Shown: positions 35,933-43,492, counted from the first letter of the stretch. The stretch: DNA of 64,000 bases from Bacillus sp. FJAT-27225 (GCF_001685025.1 NZ_MAYU01000023.1:124001-188000), one strand, 5' to 3'. Numbers and translations: made by a program. The notes: a model not told the origin generated them from the letters alone.

Positions 35933-35943
35933 GGATAAACGGA

Positions 35944-36117
35944 TTAATGGAATCTGTTGCCGTCGCCTTGCTCGACCCGGTTTTTGAACGCTTCCCGCAC
36001 AACGAGGAATTCTTCATCTCCAATAGCTTCTTTTGTGTGTTTTTCAGTCAGGGTATCCTTGGGAAAGTTTCCGGGATGCCCTTTCTTCTTATGATCAAAA
36101 TTTTTGCCGCGGCTCAT
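35944..36117 (-). CDS. Small charged protein (57 aa), unknown
   Basis: Read from the ATG at 36117, with AAAGGAG seven bases upstream. The product begins MSRGKNFDHKKKGHPGNFPK, is strongly charged and hydrophilic, and has no membrane segment. Size and charge resemble the small proteins of the forespore or of YfhD/YpzG type, but I cannot match it to one. It converges on hutH and shares its terminator. Confidence 0.6.
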   Translation of the reverse strand: MSRGKNFDHKKKGHPGNFPKDTLTEKHTKEAIGDEEFLVVREAFKNRVEQGDGNRFH

Positions 36118-36308
36118 ATATTGCGCTCCTTTCAATAAATCTCCTTCCAGCCTAGTTTCCCCGAACCTTTGCCGATTATGAGGCGTGGATGTATGAAGGT
36201 TAACTCATTTGGAATGGTGGAAAATGGTATAATGAAAATGGAAATAATAGTGATAGGTTACTCGGTCATACAAGGAAACCTTATATAAGACTTTTAGGAG
36301 GGGCTAAA

Positions 36309-36683
36309 GTGGATTTTTTTCAAATTATTTCAGAGGACCGTATAAAGAAGGCTTATGAAAATGGAGAGTTTGAAAATTTGCCCGGATTCGGCAAGCCTCT
36401 CCCGAAAGATGATCTTGTTGGAGTACCCGAGGATCTCCGGATGGCCTACCGTATTATGAAAAATGCCGGCTATACAGAAGAGGAAACGGGATTGCGGAGG
36501 GAAATGTCTACAATTGAAGGCTTAATTGCCCACTGTACAGATGATGGAGAGCGTGCATCGCTGCAGAAGAAACTGAACCAGAAAATGCTGCGCCTCAACA
36601 GTTTGGTGTCAAAACGCGGGGGCAGCACAAATTCCTCGAAGTTCAAAAACTACACAGAAAAAGTTTTGAAAAAACTGACGTAA
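36309..36683 (+). CDS. DUF1992 protein (DnaJC28-related)
   Basis: A protein of 124 residues starting at GTG, with AGGAGGGG six bases upstream. The family signature is at the N-terminus: ISEDRIKKAYENGEFENLPGFGKPLPKDD, followed by VPEDLRMAYRIMKNAGY. A helical C-terminal half contains two coiled segments. DUF1992 occurs alone in bacteria and joined to a J domain in animals (DNAJC28). Its function is unknown. A weak terminator follows at 36688-36715. Confidence 0.85.
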   Translation: MDFFQIISEDRIKKAYENGEFENLPGFGKPLPKDDLVGVPEDLRMAYRIMKNAGYTEEETGLRREMSTIEGLIAHCTDDGERASLQKKLNQKMLRLNSLVSKRGGSTNSSKFKNYTEKVLKKLT

Positions 36684-36687
36684 GAAA

Positions 36688-36715
36688 GGGATCAGCATGT
36701 AAAACTGGTCCCTTG
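36688..36715 (+). terminator. Terminator of the DUF1992 gene
   Basis: AAGGGATCAG and CTGGTCCCTT form a stem with a G-T pair and a nine-base loop. Confidence 0.6.
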
Positions 36716-36720
36716 TGTTC

Positions 36721-36888
36721 CTAGCTTGTACCTTGTTCCTCAGGTGTGTCTATTTTCAGAAGCTCCTGATGCTCCGATGTTCCGTCTGCTTCTGTTGGTA
36801 CTGGTTTCAACAGCCGATCAAGCCAAAAACCTAAAAAAATCATAAAAGTAATCGGAATCGTATAGTTCAGTATATGAATGAGCGTCAA
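36721..36888 (-). CDS. Small single-pass membrane protein (55 aa)
   Basis: A TTG start six bases after AGGAGGG opens a 55-codon frame. One membrane helix (about residues 10-25, IPITFMIFLGFWLDRLL) is followed by an acidic tail, TEADGTSEHQELLKIDTPEE. The strong ribosome binding site, the coding-like composition and the stop before a terminator argue for a real gene. I do not recognise the family. It lies between DUF1992 (+) and the sinI leader (+), on the opposite strand. Confidence 0.6.
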   Translation of the reverse strand: MTLIHILNYTIPITFMIFLGFWLDRLLKPVPTEADGTSEHQELLKIDTPEEQGTS

Positions 36889-37326
36889 GCTTAACCCTCC
36901 TTCACAAATTTGCTGTTTTATCCCATTTTCATGTTGTTAATATTATATTCAAAGTAAGAAGAATATTCAAAGATTATTTACAATTTTCTGAAAATGAAAC
37001 TTTGTTAAAACTAGACACTGTGAAAAAAGGTGAACCATTTAAAATAAGAGTGATGTTTTCAACATTGTTTACGACATAAACCTACAAGGTCTACCTTCAT
37101 CTGGAAGGGAAAACTAACGCTAAGCACCACCTTGCTGAATAGTTAAAAAATTATTTGGCGGTTCTTGTATGATATTGGGAAAATATATTGGTAGCTTTTG
37201 TAATTGCTCAGACAAAAAACAACACCCTATGACTAAAGGACTATCTATAATAGACCTATAGCTACTACTTAAGTATGCGTCCATGGTCATACATATAGAA
37301 CAGGCTTGAACTTGCTTAAGTACAAA
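36889..37326. other. Non-coding region upstream of the sinI riboswitch
   Basis: About 440 bases, A/T-rich, without a supported gene. A TATAAT at 37246-37251 could be a -10 element for the riboswitch-sinI transcript, but no good -35 was found. I saw no Spo0A box (TGTCGAA). Confidence 0.4.
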
Positions 37327-37417
37327 CAGAAAAAGGCAAACCGCTTGAAAGAGCGGGACGCAAAGCTTCAGGTCTAATGCAGGAAGAATTACTTTGCGAT
37401 GATGGCTGGGCTGCCTG
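37327..37417 (+). ncRNA. GEMM-I / cyclic-di-GMP-I riboswitch aptamer upstream of sinI
   Basis: AGGCAAACC, then a stem CCGCTT-GAAA-GAGCGG with GNRA loop, then GGGACGCAAAGC and a variable hairpin after GGTCTAA, then GATGGCTGGGCTGCC. These are the conserved blocks of GEMM-I in the right order and spacing. CAG (37327-37329) can pair with CTG (37415-37417) to close P1. The base equal to G20 of the Vc2 aptamer (the G before GCAAACC) is G, which favours c-di-GMP over cGAMP. The sinI start lies about 20 nt downstream. No terminator stands between them, so control is more likely at translation. Confidence 0.9.
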
Positions 37418-37438
37418 GAATACGAATGTATTTTAGGG

Positions 37439-37594
37439 GTGAGTACAATTAAAATTGTCGAAAAAGGTCTGGAAAACTTGGATCAGGAATGGATGTCACT
37501 TATCATGGAAGCAAGAGAGATCGGGCTGGGAACCGATATTGTGAGAGATTTTCTAAGCAAACATGACAACGAGTTGCTGCGGGCTGCAAAATAA
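37439..37594 (+). CDS. sinI: SinI anti-repressor
   Basis: A 51-residue product when begun at the GTG at 37439. The start is unsure: AGGGGTGA overlaps that GTG, and an in-frame ATT lies five bases after it. The core LENLDQEWMSLIMEAREIGL, then TDIVRDFLS, matches the two helices by which SinI binds SinR (LDQEWVELMVEAKEANIS in B. subtilis). SinI forms a heterodimer with SinR and removes it from DNA, which switches on matrix genes. Unusually it does not precede sinR on the same strand but faces it, and a c-di-GMP riboswitch lies directly upstream. Confidence 0.88.
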   Translation: MSTIKIVEKGLENLDQEWMSLIMEAREIGLGTDIVRDFLSKHDNELLRAAK

Positions 37595-37646
37595 AGAGGG
37601 CTCCATTCCTAAAAAGGATGGAGAAACAAAAAAAACGCAAAAAAAG

Positions 37647-37680
37647 TCCAATGAGAATTCTCATTGGATTTGTTTTTTGG
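37647..37680. terminator. Bidirectional terminator between sinI and sinR
   Basis: TCCAATGAG (37647-37655) pairs with CTCATTGGA (37660-37668), with A-run before and T-run after. A weaker stem (CTCCATTCCT/AGGATGGAG) stands just after the sinI stop. Confidence 0.85.
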
Positions 37681-37692
37681 AATCAATGAAGG

Positions 37693-38031
37693 TTATTTCT
37701 TTCTACTATCATTGCTCTGCTCGATTCTCCATCTATTGAATTCGAGAAATTCCCGAAACTGCTCCTTGGAAACACCTGAATCCATTGCCTCTTTTACAAG
37801 GTTCATCCAATCGCGGTCAAGCTCTTCATCACTTGGCGATTCGTGAATTAAATGATCAACAGGAACCCCTAATACCGCTGAAATCTTCTCCAGGAATTGA
37901 ATTGAAGGATTCCGCTGTAAATTCCTCTCCAGTGAGCTGATATAAGACTTCGCTACCCCTGCCTGCTCGGCAAGCTCCGATAGCGACATTTTTCTTTCCA
38001 TCCGAATCTTTTTAACGCGGTCACCTATCAT
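37693..38031 (-). CDS. sinR: SinR-type transcriptional repressor
   Basis: A protein of 112 residues from the ATG at 38031 (MIGDRVKKIRMERKMSLSEL); SinR of B. subtilis has 111. The helix-turn-helix reads SLSELAEQAGVAKSYISSLERN, nearly the same as in SinR. The C-terminal SinI-contact domain has LDRDWMNLVKEAMDSGVSKEQ and FREFLEFNRWR. SinR represses biofilm matrix operons and holds cells in the motile state until SinI binds it. Here sinI is convergent, with the stops about 100 bp apart, so the two have separate promoters. Confidence 0.9.
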   Translation of the reverse strand: MIGDRVKKIRMERKMSLSELAEQAGVAKSYISSLERNLQRNPSIQFLEKISAVLGVPVDHLIHESPSDEELDRDWMNLVKEAMDSGVSKEQFREFLEFNRWRIEQSNDSRKK

Positions 38032-38151
38032 AGACGTTTCACACACCTTGATTATTATATCTTTTTTTCATGATAACAAATTGACTCCAAAAGTACCATA
38101 TAATCTGCACTTTATAAAAATAATCGACAAAAATCCGCACGTCGGCGAGAC

Positions 38152-38177
38152 GTTTTGCCTTTCTAAGTTAAGGGAAT
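38152..38177 (+). promoter_or_regulatory. Candidate sigma-B promoter for yfkM
   Basis: GTTTTG (38152-38157) and GGGAAT (38172-38177) are 14 bp apart, close to GTTTAA-N14-GGGTAT. YfkM belongs to the sigma-B general stress group in B. subtilis, which supports the reading. Confidence 0.5.
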
Positions 38178-38213
38178 GAAAATGATGACCAAAAGAAAAA
38201 GGAGCTGTTGAAA

Positions 38214-38729
38214 GTGTCGAAGAAAATCGCATGCTTAATTACGGACATGTTTGAGGATTCCGAGTACACCGAGCCAGCCAAAGCTTATGTTGAAGCCGGC
38301 CATGAGGTCCTGACCATCGGTACCGAAAAGGGTAAGGAGGTAAAAGGCAAGCAAGGCGAAACAACAGCCAATATTGATTATAGCATCGATGAGGTCAATC
38401 CAGCCGATTATGATGCGCTGTTCCTGCCAGGAGGCTTCTCCCCTGACATTCTTCGTGCTGACGATCGATTTGTTGAATTCAGCAAATCATTCATGGATGA
38501 AAAAAAACCGGTCTTTGCTATTTGCCACGGACCTCAATTGCTCATTAATGCAAAAGCACTTGATGGCCGAACCATGACCGGTTACAAATCTATCAAAGTG
38601 GATTTGGAAAACGCCGGAGCTAACTATAAGGATGAAGAAGTCGTCGTCTGCGGCAACCAGCTCGTCACAAGCCGCACACCTGATGATATCCCTGCATTTA
38701 TCCGTGAATCCACAAAGCTGCTGAACTAA
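38214..38729 (+). CDS. yfkM: DJ-1/PfpI-family general stress protein YfkM
   Basis: A protein of 171 residues from the GTG at 38214, nine bases after AAAAAGGAG; a TTG at 38208 is close behind that site. The nucleophile elbow is FAICHGPQLLI with the active Cys, and the conserved Glu of the family lies in DMFEDSEYTEP. LPGGFSPDILRADDRF and SRTPDDIPAF match B. subtilis YfkM. Members repair or degrade glycated or damaged proteins, or act as deglycases. It forms a single unit with a stress-type promoter. Confidence 0.9.
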   Translation: MSKKIACLITDMFEDSEYTEPAKAYVEAGHEVLTIGTEKGKEVKGKQGETTANIDYSIDEVNPADYDALFLPGGFSPDILRADDRFVEFSKSFMDEKKPVFAICHGPQLLINAKALDGRTMTGYKSIKVDLENAGANYKDEEVVVCGNQLVTSRTPDDIPAFIRESTKLLN

Positions 38730-38760
38730 TTTCCAGGAGGGGGTCAGACCCCTTAAACAG

Positions 38761-38790
38761 GCTGTACCATTAAGGGTACAGCTTTTTATG
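38761..38790 (+). terminator. Terminator of yfkM
   Basis: GCTGTACC (38761-38768) pairs with GGTACAGC (38775-38782), followed by TTTTTAT. A short palindrome GGGGTC-A-GACCCC lies just before it. Confidence 0.8.
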
Positions 38791-38954
38791 TGGCGGAAAA
38801 AACCGTTTAGCTTGCTGTATCCTAGGCAGGCACGATTGCCCTTGCACGATGCTTTGAATTTTTTATAAAGAAGGATACTATTAGAATTGGAGCAGCTAAT
38901 GCAGAAAAGCATATAGTAAACATGAACTCCAACTTCATTAAAGGCGGGAAAAGC

Positions 38955-39710
38955 ATGATTGTTTTAAAATCAGCGCGCGAAATCGACAGGATGAAAGAGG
39001 CTGGAAAAGTCCTGGCCGCGTGCCATAAGGAAATAGCAAAATTAATCAAACCGGGAATCACCACCTGGGAAATTGACCAGTTTACAGAAAAATTTCTGAA
39101 AGAGCATGGGGCAACGGCAGAACAGAAGGGCTACAGAGGGTATGAATTCGCCACCTGTGCCAGTATAAACGATGAGGTGTGCCATGGATTTCCGCGCAAG
39201 GAACCATTAAAGGACGGGGATATTGTCACCGTTGATATGGTTGTAAACCTGGGGGGCGCACTCGCTGACTCGGCGTGGACCTATGCAGTCGGCAACGTGA
39301 GCGAAGAGGTTAGCAAACTGCTTGACGTGACCAGACAGGCGCTATATAAAGGAATTGAGCAGGCTGTGCCTGGCGCCAGGATTGGCGATATCGGCCACGC
39401 AATCCAATCGTATGTTGAAGGGGAAGGTATGTCAGTTGTCCGCGATTTTATCGGCCACGGTATTGGCTCAGTCATTCATGAAAAACCGGATGTCCCCCAT
39501 TACGGATTACCAGGCAAAGGCGTCCGGATTAAAGAGGGCATGGTGTTCACGATTGAACCGATGGTGAACCTCGGGGCATGGCCGACCAAGATGGATTCAA
39601 ACGGCTGGACAGCAAGAACCGTGGACGGAACCTACTCTGCCCAATACGAGCACACCATCGCTATTACCAAGGACGGCCCTGTTATCCTTACCGACCAGGG
39701 TGAGGAATAA
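38955..39710 (+). CDS. map: Type I methionine aminopeptidase
   Basis: A protein of 251 residues from the ATG at 38955, with AAAGGCGGG upstream. The metal ligands fit the pita-bread fold: Asp in VTVDMVVNLGG and ADSAWTY, His in IGHGIGSVIHE, Glu in FTIEPMVN and in QYEHTIAI. It removes the first Met from new proteins. The sequence resembles MapA more than YflG, but the housekeeping map normally lies in the ribosomal protein cluster, so this is probably a second copy. It was inserted into the yfk backbone. Confidence 0.9.
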   Translation: MIVLKSAREIDRMKEAGKVLAACHKEIAKLIKPGITTWEIDQFTEKFLKEHGATAEQKGYRGYEFATCASINDEVCHGFPRKEPLKDGDIVTVDMVVNLGGALADSAWTYAVGNVSEEVSKLLDVTRQALYKGIEQAVPGARIGDIGHAIQSYVEGEGMSVVRDFIGHGIGSVIHEKPDVPHYGLPGKGVRIKEGMVFTIEPMVNLGAWPTKMDSNGWTARTVDGTYSAQYEHTIAITKDGPVILTDQGEE

Positions 39711-39734
39711 AACTTTGAAAGTACTCCGGGTTGG

Positions 39735-39835
39735 AAATGTCCTTGGGATCAAGGTTTAAGGGCATTTAAAGGTTCTTCGCGCTCGGAATGTCCACGAAAG
39801 CAAGGCTAAGGGAAATTTTAGTGCTGCTGACTGCA
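39735..39835. repeat. Short tandem array D: two about 51-bp units of the GGAATGTCC family
   Basis: GGAAATGTCC near 39734 and GGAATGTCC near 39786 are about 51 bp apart. Each unit closes with a partly complementary GGGCATTT or GGGAAATTTT. It resembles the units at 48223-48378 (AAATGTCCTTG at the left end of both). Confidence 0.6.
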
Positions 39836-39914
39836 GAAGAAGAGAAGCGATATAGCTTTGGACTTATAATTTTAGAGTAACATTACACACTTTGTTGAAT
39901 ATGGTTTTGTATCT

Positions 39915-40291
39915 AGTTGATTGGAGCGGAAGGTGCGAGCTCGTTCGAAAATGCAAAAAACGCATTTTCTCCTGCGGTACTTTTTCAGGGGAGCTTACTC
40001 AACGTCCTGCGGGACAAGCGGGACAGGTGAGACCCCACAGTCGCTTTAGCGACGAGGAGATAGAAAAGCGAGGCGACTGCCCAGCTCCGAAAAGCGCTGG
40101 AGGGCCTGAAGCAAAAGTCGCTTTTTGACTTCAGCTGAGGGACCGAAGCGGCTCGAGGAGCTAGGAGCCGCAGCTAGACAGGCTCAACGCACGCCCCTAA
40201 GGTCCGCGAGCATCCTCGGTGACAGGCAAAAAGCCGCCTGTCCCTGCGATGATTACTCTAAGGAGCTTCCCTTTGTGGAGCGGAAATCAAC
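39915..40291. repeat. Composite interspersed repeat R3 with nested insertions
   Basis: The ends GTTGATTGGAGCGGAA (from 39915) and GGAGCGGAAATCAAC (to 40291) have a 7-bp inverted terminus and share GGAGCGGAA. Core blocks such as CCTGCGGGACAAGCGGGACA and GTGAGACCCC belong to a repeat that I know from many Bacillus-type genomes. The core is interrupted between 40060 and 40181 by an element of the R2 type (CCTAGCTCCTCGAGCC on the other strand). Two smaller insertions seem to lie near 39940-40005 and 40215-40275. No coding function. Confidence 0.7.
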
Positions 40292-40304
40292 TGCTAAATA
40301 TAAA

Positions 40305-40335
40305 AACGAACAGGCCAGCGCCTGTTCGTTGCCAT
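40305..40335 (-). terminator. Terminator of yfkK
   Basis: AACGAACAGGC (40305-40315) pairs with GCCTGTTCGTT (40320-40330). On the minus strand it is followed by TTTTATATTT. Confidence 0.8.
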
Positions 40336-40350
40336 CGGCAAATGATCAAA

Positions 40351-40575
40351 TCACTGCTTGCGCAAATTACCAAGTTCTTCAGCAAGCGCCTGCATTTCAC
40401 TAGTCGAGAAAGTATTCTTTCTCATCACCATTTCATAGATTTCCGTCAGTTCTTCGTACATATTTTCATCGAAATGGGAGGGCTTGATGGCCCCTAGGTT
40501 CATCACTTTTAACTTATCCTTGATTTTCTCAATCATATATTCAACATTTTCTGGGGATTTTTTCGATAAATCCAT
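40351..40575 (-). CDS. yfkK: DUF1128 protein YfkK
   Basis: A protein of 74 residues: [20 protein letters not shown], then [19 protein letters not shown] and [20 protein letters not shown]. This is the complete DUF1128 domain, about the length of B. subtilis YfkK. It is all-helical and cytoplasmic, with no known function. Its place between yfkM and yfkH is the same as in B. subtilis. Confidence 0.85.
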   Translation of the reverse strand: MDLSKKSPENVEYMIEKIKDKLKVMNLGAIKPSHFDENMYEELTEIYEMVMRKNTFSTSEMQALAEELGNLRKQ

Positions 40576-40764
40576 TCACTATTCACCCTTCCTGAATTCG
40601 TAGTTCCATCTTTCCATGAGGGAGGCAAATTGTCAACAGCAAGCAAGGACAGGCAAGGTTTGCCCCGCCGCCAAAGCGGGAAGGATACAAGCAAGAATTC
40701 GGGAATAATAACCGTAAACCTATCTATTTAAAAATGAAATGATATAGAAGAAGGAGAGATTCTT

Positions 40765-41199
40765 ATGGCAGGAACAAGCAGATTCTGGAAGTCAATGGCG
40801 TGGGGTGCGCTGGCAGGTGCAGCATACAGCCTCCTGAACAGGGAAACGCGCACAGCTGTAGTGGACGGGGCAAAAAAGGTATCCGACAATGTGGCCTATG
40901 CCGTGAAAAACCCACGCGAAATCACAGACACCATCCGTGAAACAGCAAAGAAAATCCAGAATACCGTTGAACAAATGAACGACGACATCGCATACATCGC
41001 TGGAAAAGTGGATGAACTGCGCGAAACAACACCACAGCTTGTCGGCATCCTAAAAGAAACTAAAGAAGCCTTCGTGAAGCCTGAAGACAGCGATGCTACA
41101 GTATCATCCATACCGGGCGGCGGTATTTCCGGAAAGGATGGAAACGACCCGATCCTGAGCGAAGTTGTCCTGAAGGAAGCTGATACTGTTGGCTCATAA
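40765..41199 (+). CDS. YtxH-like membrane-linked stress protein
   Basis: A protein of 144 residues, with AAGGAGAG before the ATG. It begins with a glycine/alanine-rich helix (WKSMAWGALAGAAYSLLN), the opening usual in YtxH-type proteins. Amphipathic helices follow (KKVSDNVAYAVKNPREITDTI, KKIQNTVEQMNDDIAYIAGKV), then a disordered tail. A weak sigma-B-like pair (GTTTGC, 14 bp, GGGAAG) stands at 40658-40683. The gene overlaps yfkH by eleven bases and should be co-expressed with it. Confidence 0.65.
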   Translation: MAGTSRFWKSMAWGALAGAAYSLLNRETRTAVVDGAKKVSDNVAYAVKNPREITDTIRETAKKIQNTVEQMNDDIAYIAGKVDELRETTPQLVGILKETKEAFVKPEDSDATVSSIPGGGISGKDGNDPILSEVVLKEADTVGS

Positions 41200-42076
41200 C
41201 CCGGCCCCTACAGCGAAAAAGGAAGAGAAAATCGAAAACGTCCGGGGGTTGTTCTCCAAGAACATCTTCAAGCAACTTTTGCATCGGATAAAAGAAGATG
41301 ATCTGCCCGGCCTTTCTGCCCAATTGGCGTACTACTTCCTGCTATCGCTGTTCCCGCTGCTCATATTCCTGCTCACATTAATGCCATACCTGCCAATACC
41401 ACAGCAGGATATTCTCGGGGCAATTGAAGATTTTGCACCTCCGGAAGCTTATGCGTTAATTGAGAAAAACCTGAACAGCATCATGGCAAACAGAAGTGGC
41501 GGCCTGCTGTCCATTGGTATCATAGGTACCATCTGGTCGGCCTCAAACGGAATCAATGCGCTTGTCCGCGCCTTCAACAAAGCCTATAATGTCGACGAAA
41601 CAAGATCCTTTATCGTAGCACGCGGGATGTCCATCCTGTTTACTTTTGGAATCGTATTTGTCTTTATTGTTGCACTCGCACTCCCGGTATTCGGGGAAGA
41701 AATTGGGATATTCCTGTTCTCGTTCCTTGGGCTCGATGGTGCATTCCTGACGATTTGGAATCTAATTCGCTGGGCACTGACGCCACTCATCCTGTTCGGG
41801 ATCTTTACTATCCTCTACTGGGTGGCACCGAACTTGAAAATGAAATGCAAATCGGCCATACCGGGTGCGATTTTTGCAACAGCCGGCTGGATTATTACAT
41901 CACTAGGATTTTCATTCTATGTCAGCAACTTTGGCAACTACACATCCACCTACGGAAGCATCGGGGGTATCATCATCCTGATGATCTGGCTCTATCTGTC
42001 GGCATTTATCATCCTAATTGGCGGCGAAATCAACGCCTTCTACGCCGAAAAAGCCAAACAGGACAAAAACTGCTAA
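41189..42076 (+). CDS. yfkH: YihY/BrkB-family membrane protein YfkH
   Basis: A protein of 295 residues starting at TTG, with GAAGGAAG upstream inside the preceding gene. Family features are LPGLSAQLAYYFLLSLFPLL near residue 35, then IWSASNGINALVRAFNKAYN, and a last helix with LYLSAFIILIGGEINAF. About six membrane helices are visible. Members were once called ribonuclease BN in error; the true function is unknown. It is in the yfk order and is followed by a terminator. Confidence 0.88.
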   Translation: MAHNPAPTAKKEEKIENVRGLFSKNIFKQLLHRIKEDDLPGLSAQLAYYFLLSLFPLLIFLLTLMPYLPIPQQDILGAIEDFAPPEAYALIEKNLNSIMANRSGGLLSIGIIGTIWSASNGINALVRAFNKAYNVDETRSFIVARGMSILFTFGIVFVFIVALALPVFGEEIGIFLFSFLGLDGAFLTIWNLIRWALTPLILFGIFTILYWVAPNLKMKCKSAIPGAIFATAGWIITSLGFSFYVSNFGNYTSTYGSIGGIIILMIWLYLSAFIILIGGEINAFYAEKAKQDKNC

Positions 42077-42120
42077 CTGCCTTTTTTGAAAAAAGAACAA
42101 ATGAATTCCAAGCATACCGG

Positions 42121-42150
42121 GTCCGGCCATACAATGGCCGGGCCTTTTTC
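42121..42150 (+). terminator. Terminator of yfkH
   Basis: GTCCGGCCAT (42121-42130) pairs with ATGGCCGGGC (42134-42143) and runs into CTTTTTC. Confidence 0.85.
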
Positions 42151-42216
42151 ATGGAAAATTTTTTTGCAATAAATCCGAGCGCGTACCCGTCTACTCTTTA
42201 AAGGGGGACGATAAAG

Positions 42217-42912
42217 ATGAAAAAGTGGATTATTCTTTTACTCACAATTATATTGGCAGGCTGTCAGAATCCGTTTCAGCAAACACATGTTGAAATTGAC
42301 TGGGTGGATTTTATTAAATGGAATGGCGAAGAATACAACGGGATCCTTGAAGGGGTCATTTCGGATAGCAGCCACATTGGCAAAAAGGTAGGGGAGGTTA
42401 AATTTAGAGTTGCCGACAACGTGTCAGACACAAACTACAAAATCAAAAATGGGGATGCAGCCTATCATGAAAAGGGAACCGCACTCTATGAAATCAAAGG
42501 TCTGCCTGGCTATCTGGCCGTAAAAGATTCGGAAGCAATAAACGGATATCGCGTTTACTATGCAAGGGGAGAAAAAGACGAGTATAAGTGGCATTTTAAA
42601 GACATGCCGGTCGATAAGGTGAACAGAATTCAACTTTATCAGTCCTACACAGCAGAAGGGAACAAGTTGCTGAAAGATTTGAAGGATGTCGAGGAAGTTG
42701 GGCGGTTTATGCAAATGTTAAAAGAAAGTGAACCGAGGTCGTCCTTTCAGCCGAATATGCAAAATGGGGATCCCACCTACTATGACATAGTCCTATATAC
42801 CGGTGAAACAATTGCTTATAAATATGGGATGGCATACGACGGCCAAACCTATTACTGGTCACCTTGGGATACATCGATCCTATCCAACGACATTGAACAA
42901 TTTATGAATTAA
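42217..42912 (+). CDS. Putative lipoprotein (231 aa), unknown function
   Basis: AAAGGGGGACGATAAAG precedes the ATG. A short signal peptide ends in the lipobox LAGC (MKKWIILLLTIILAGCQN), with Cys16 as the lipid anchor. The mature part is rich in Tyr and charged residues, with no motif that I recognise (NGILEGVISDSS, KGLPGYLAVKDSEAINGYRV). It is probably a surface sensor or binding protein. It stands alone; arrays E and F follow in its 3' region. Confidence 0.7.
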   Translation: MKKWIILLLTIILAGCQNPFQQTHVEIDWVDFIKWNGEEYNGILEGVISDSSHIGKKVGEVKFRVADNVSDTNYKIKNGDAAYHEKGTALYEIKGLPGYLAVKDSEAINGYRVYYARGEKDEYKWHFKDMPVDKVNRIQLYQSYTAEGNKLLKDLKDVEEVGRFMQMLKESEPRSSFQPNMQNGDPTYYDIVLYTGETIAYKYGMAYDGQTYYWSPWDTSILSNDIEQFMN

Positions 42913-42995
42913 AGTTCTTCAAAGCTCGGAGGCAGACTGGAACGCTGTAACCAAAGGGATATTGAGCTTATAAGAAATATCCCTAATAAAGTTTA

Positions 42996-43152
42996 TTGGT
43001 AACATTTCAGGTTCGTAAGACGTGCGAAATGTAGCCAATAGAGTGTATTGGTAACATTTCAGGTTAATGAAACTGTCAAAATGTGTCCAATAGAACCTAT
43101 TGGACACATTTTATGGTCTTAAGCAGGTGAAATGTAACCAATGGAAAATTCA
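42996..43152. repeat. Tandem array E: three units, exact 52-bp step, bounded by TATTGG...CCAATA
   Basis: TTGG(T/A)(A/C)ACATTT starts at 42996, 43048 and 43100, 52 bases apart. Each unit closes with AAATGT(A/G)(G/T/A)CCAATA or a close form, the reverse complement of its opening. The array lies about 84 bases after the lipoprotein stop. Confidence 0.9.
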
Positions 43153-43220
43153 TAACATTTCGGGTTTTGAGTGGTGAAGGTCTCATTAACCCTAGACAAT
43201 TGTCCTTCGCGAAAACTGGT

Positions 43221-43428
43221 TTGGTGGACACTTCCTCGATCTCAGCAACCCGAAACGTCCACGAACCCCCGATTGGTGCACATTTCCACAGCTTCGGACA
43301 CCCAAAATGTCCGCGAAACCCTGTTTGGTGGACAATTCCTAGGCCTAGGTAACCCAAAGTGTCCACGAACCCCTGATTAGTGGACAATGCTACAGCTTGA
43401 GACACCCGAAATGTCCACCAAAACCTTT
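43221..43428. repeat. Tandem array F: four units, exact 52-bp step, bounded by GTGGACA...TGTCCAC
   Basis: TTGGTGGACA or a variant starts at 43221, 43273, 43325 and 43377, always 52 bases apart. Units close with AAATGTCCACGAA or a variant, complementary to the opening. Open frames here are chance products, because the step is not divisible by three. It follows array E after about 70 bases and ends before the terminator at 43453. Confidence 0.9.
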
Positions 43429-43452
43429 TTAAGAGAAGCTGTGAAACTAATA

Positions 43453-43488
43453 AACTGGGTGTCCCACTCATCGATTGGACACCCAGTT
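43453..43488 (-). terminator. Terminator of the metal P-type ATPase gene
   Basis: AACTGGGTGTCC (43453-43464) pairs perfectly with GGACACCCAGTT (43477-43488); the minus strand continues TTTATTAGTTT. Confidence 0.8.
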
Positions 43489-43492
43489 CTCA

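Noticed and set aside
40125-40497. Frames across the composite repeat R3 and into yfkK
   Set aside because: They are read through known intergenic repeat sequence and the antisense of a real gene.
43097-43471. Open frames of 60-125 codons within arrays E and F
   Set aside because: The 52-bp step is not a multiple of three, there is no ribosome binding site, and frames occur on both strands as a side effect of few stops.
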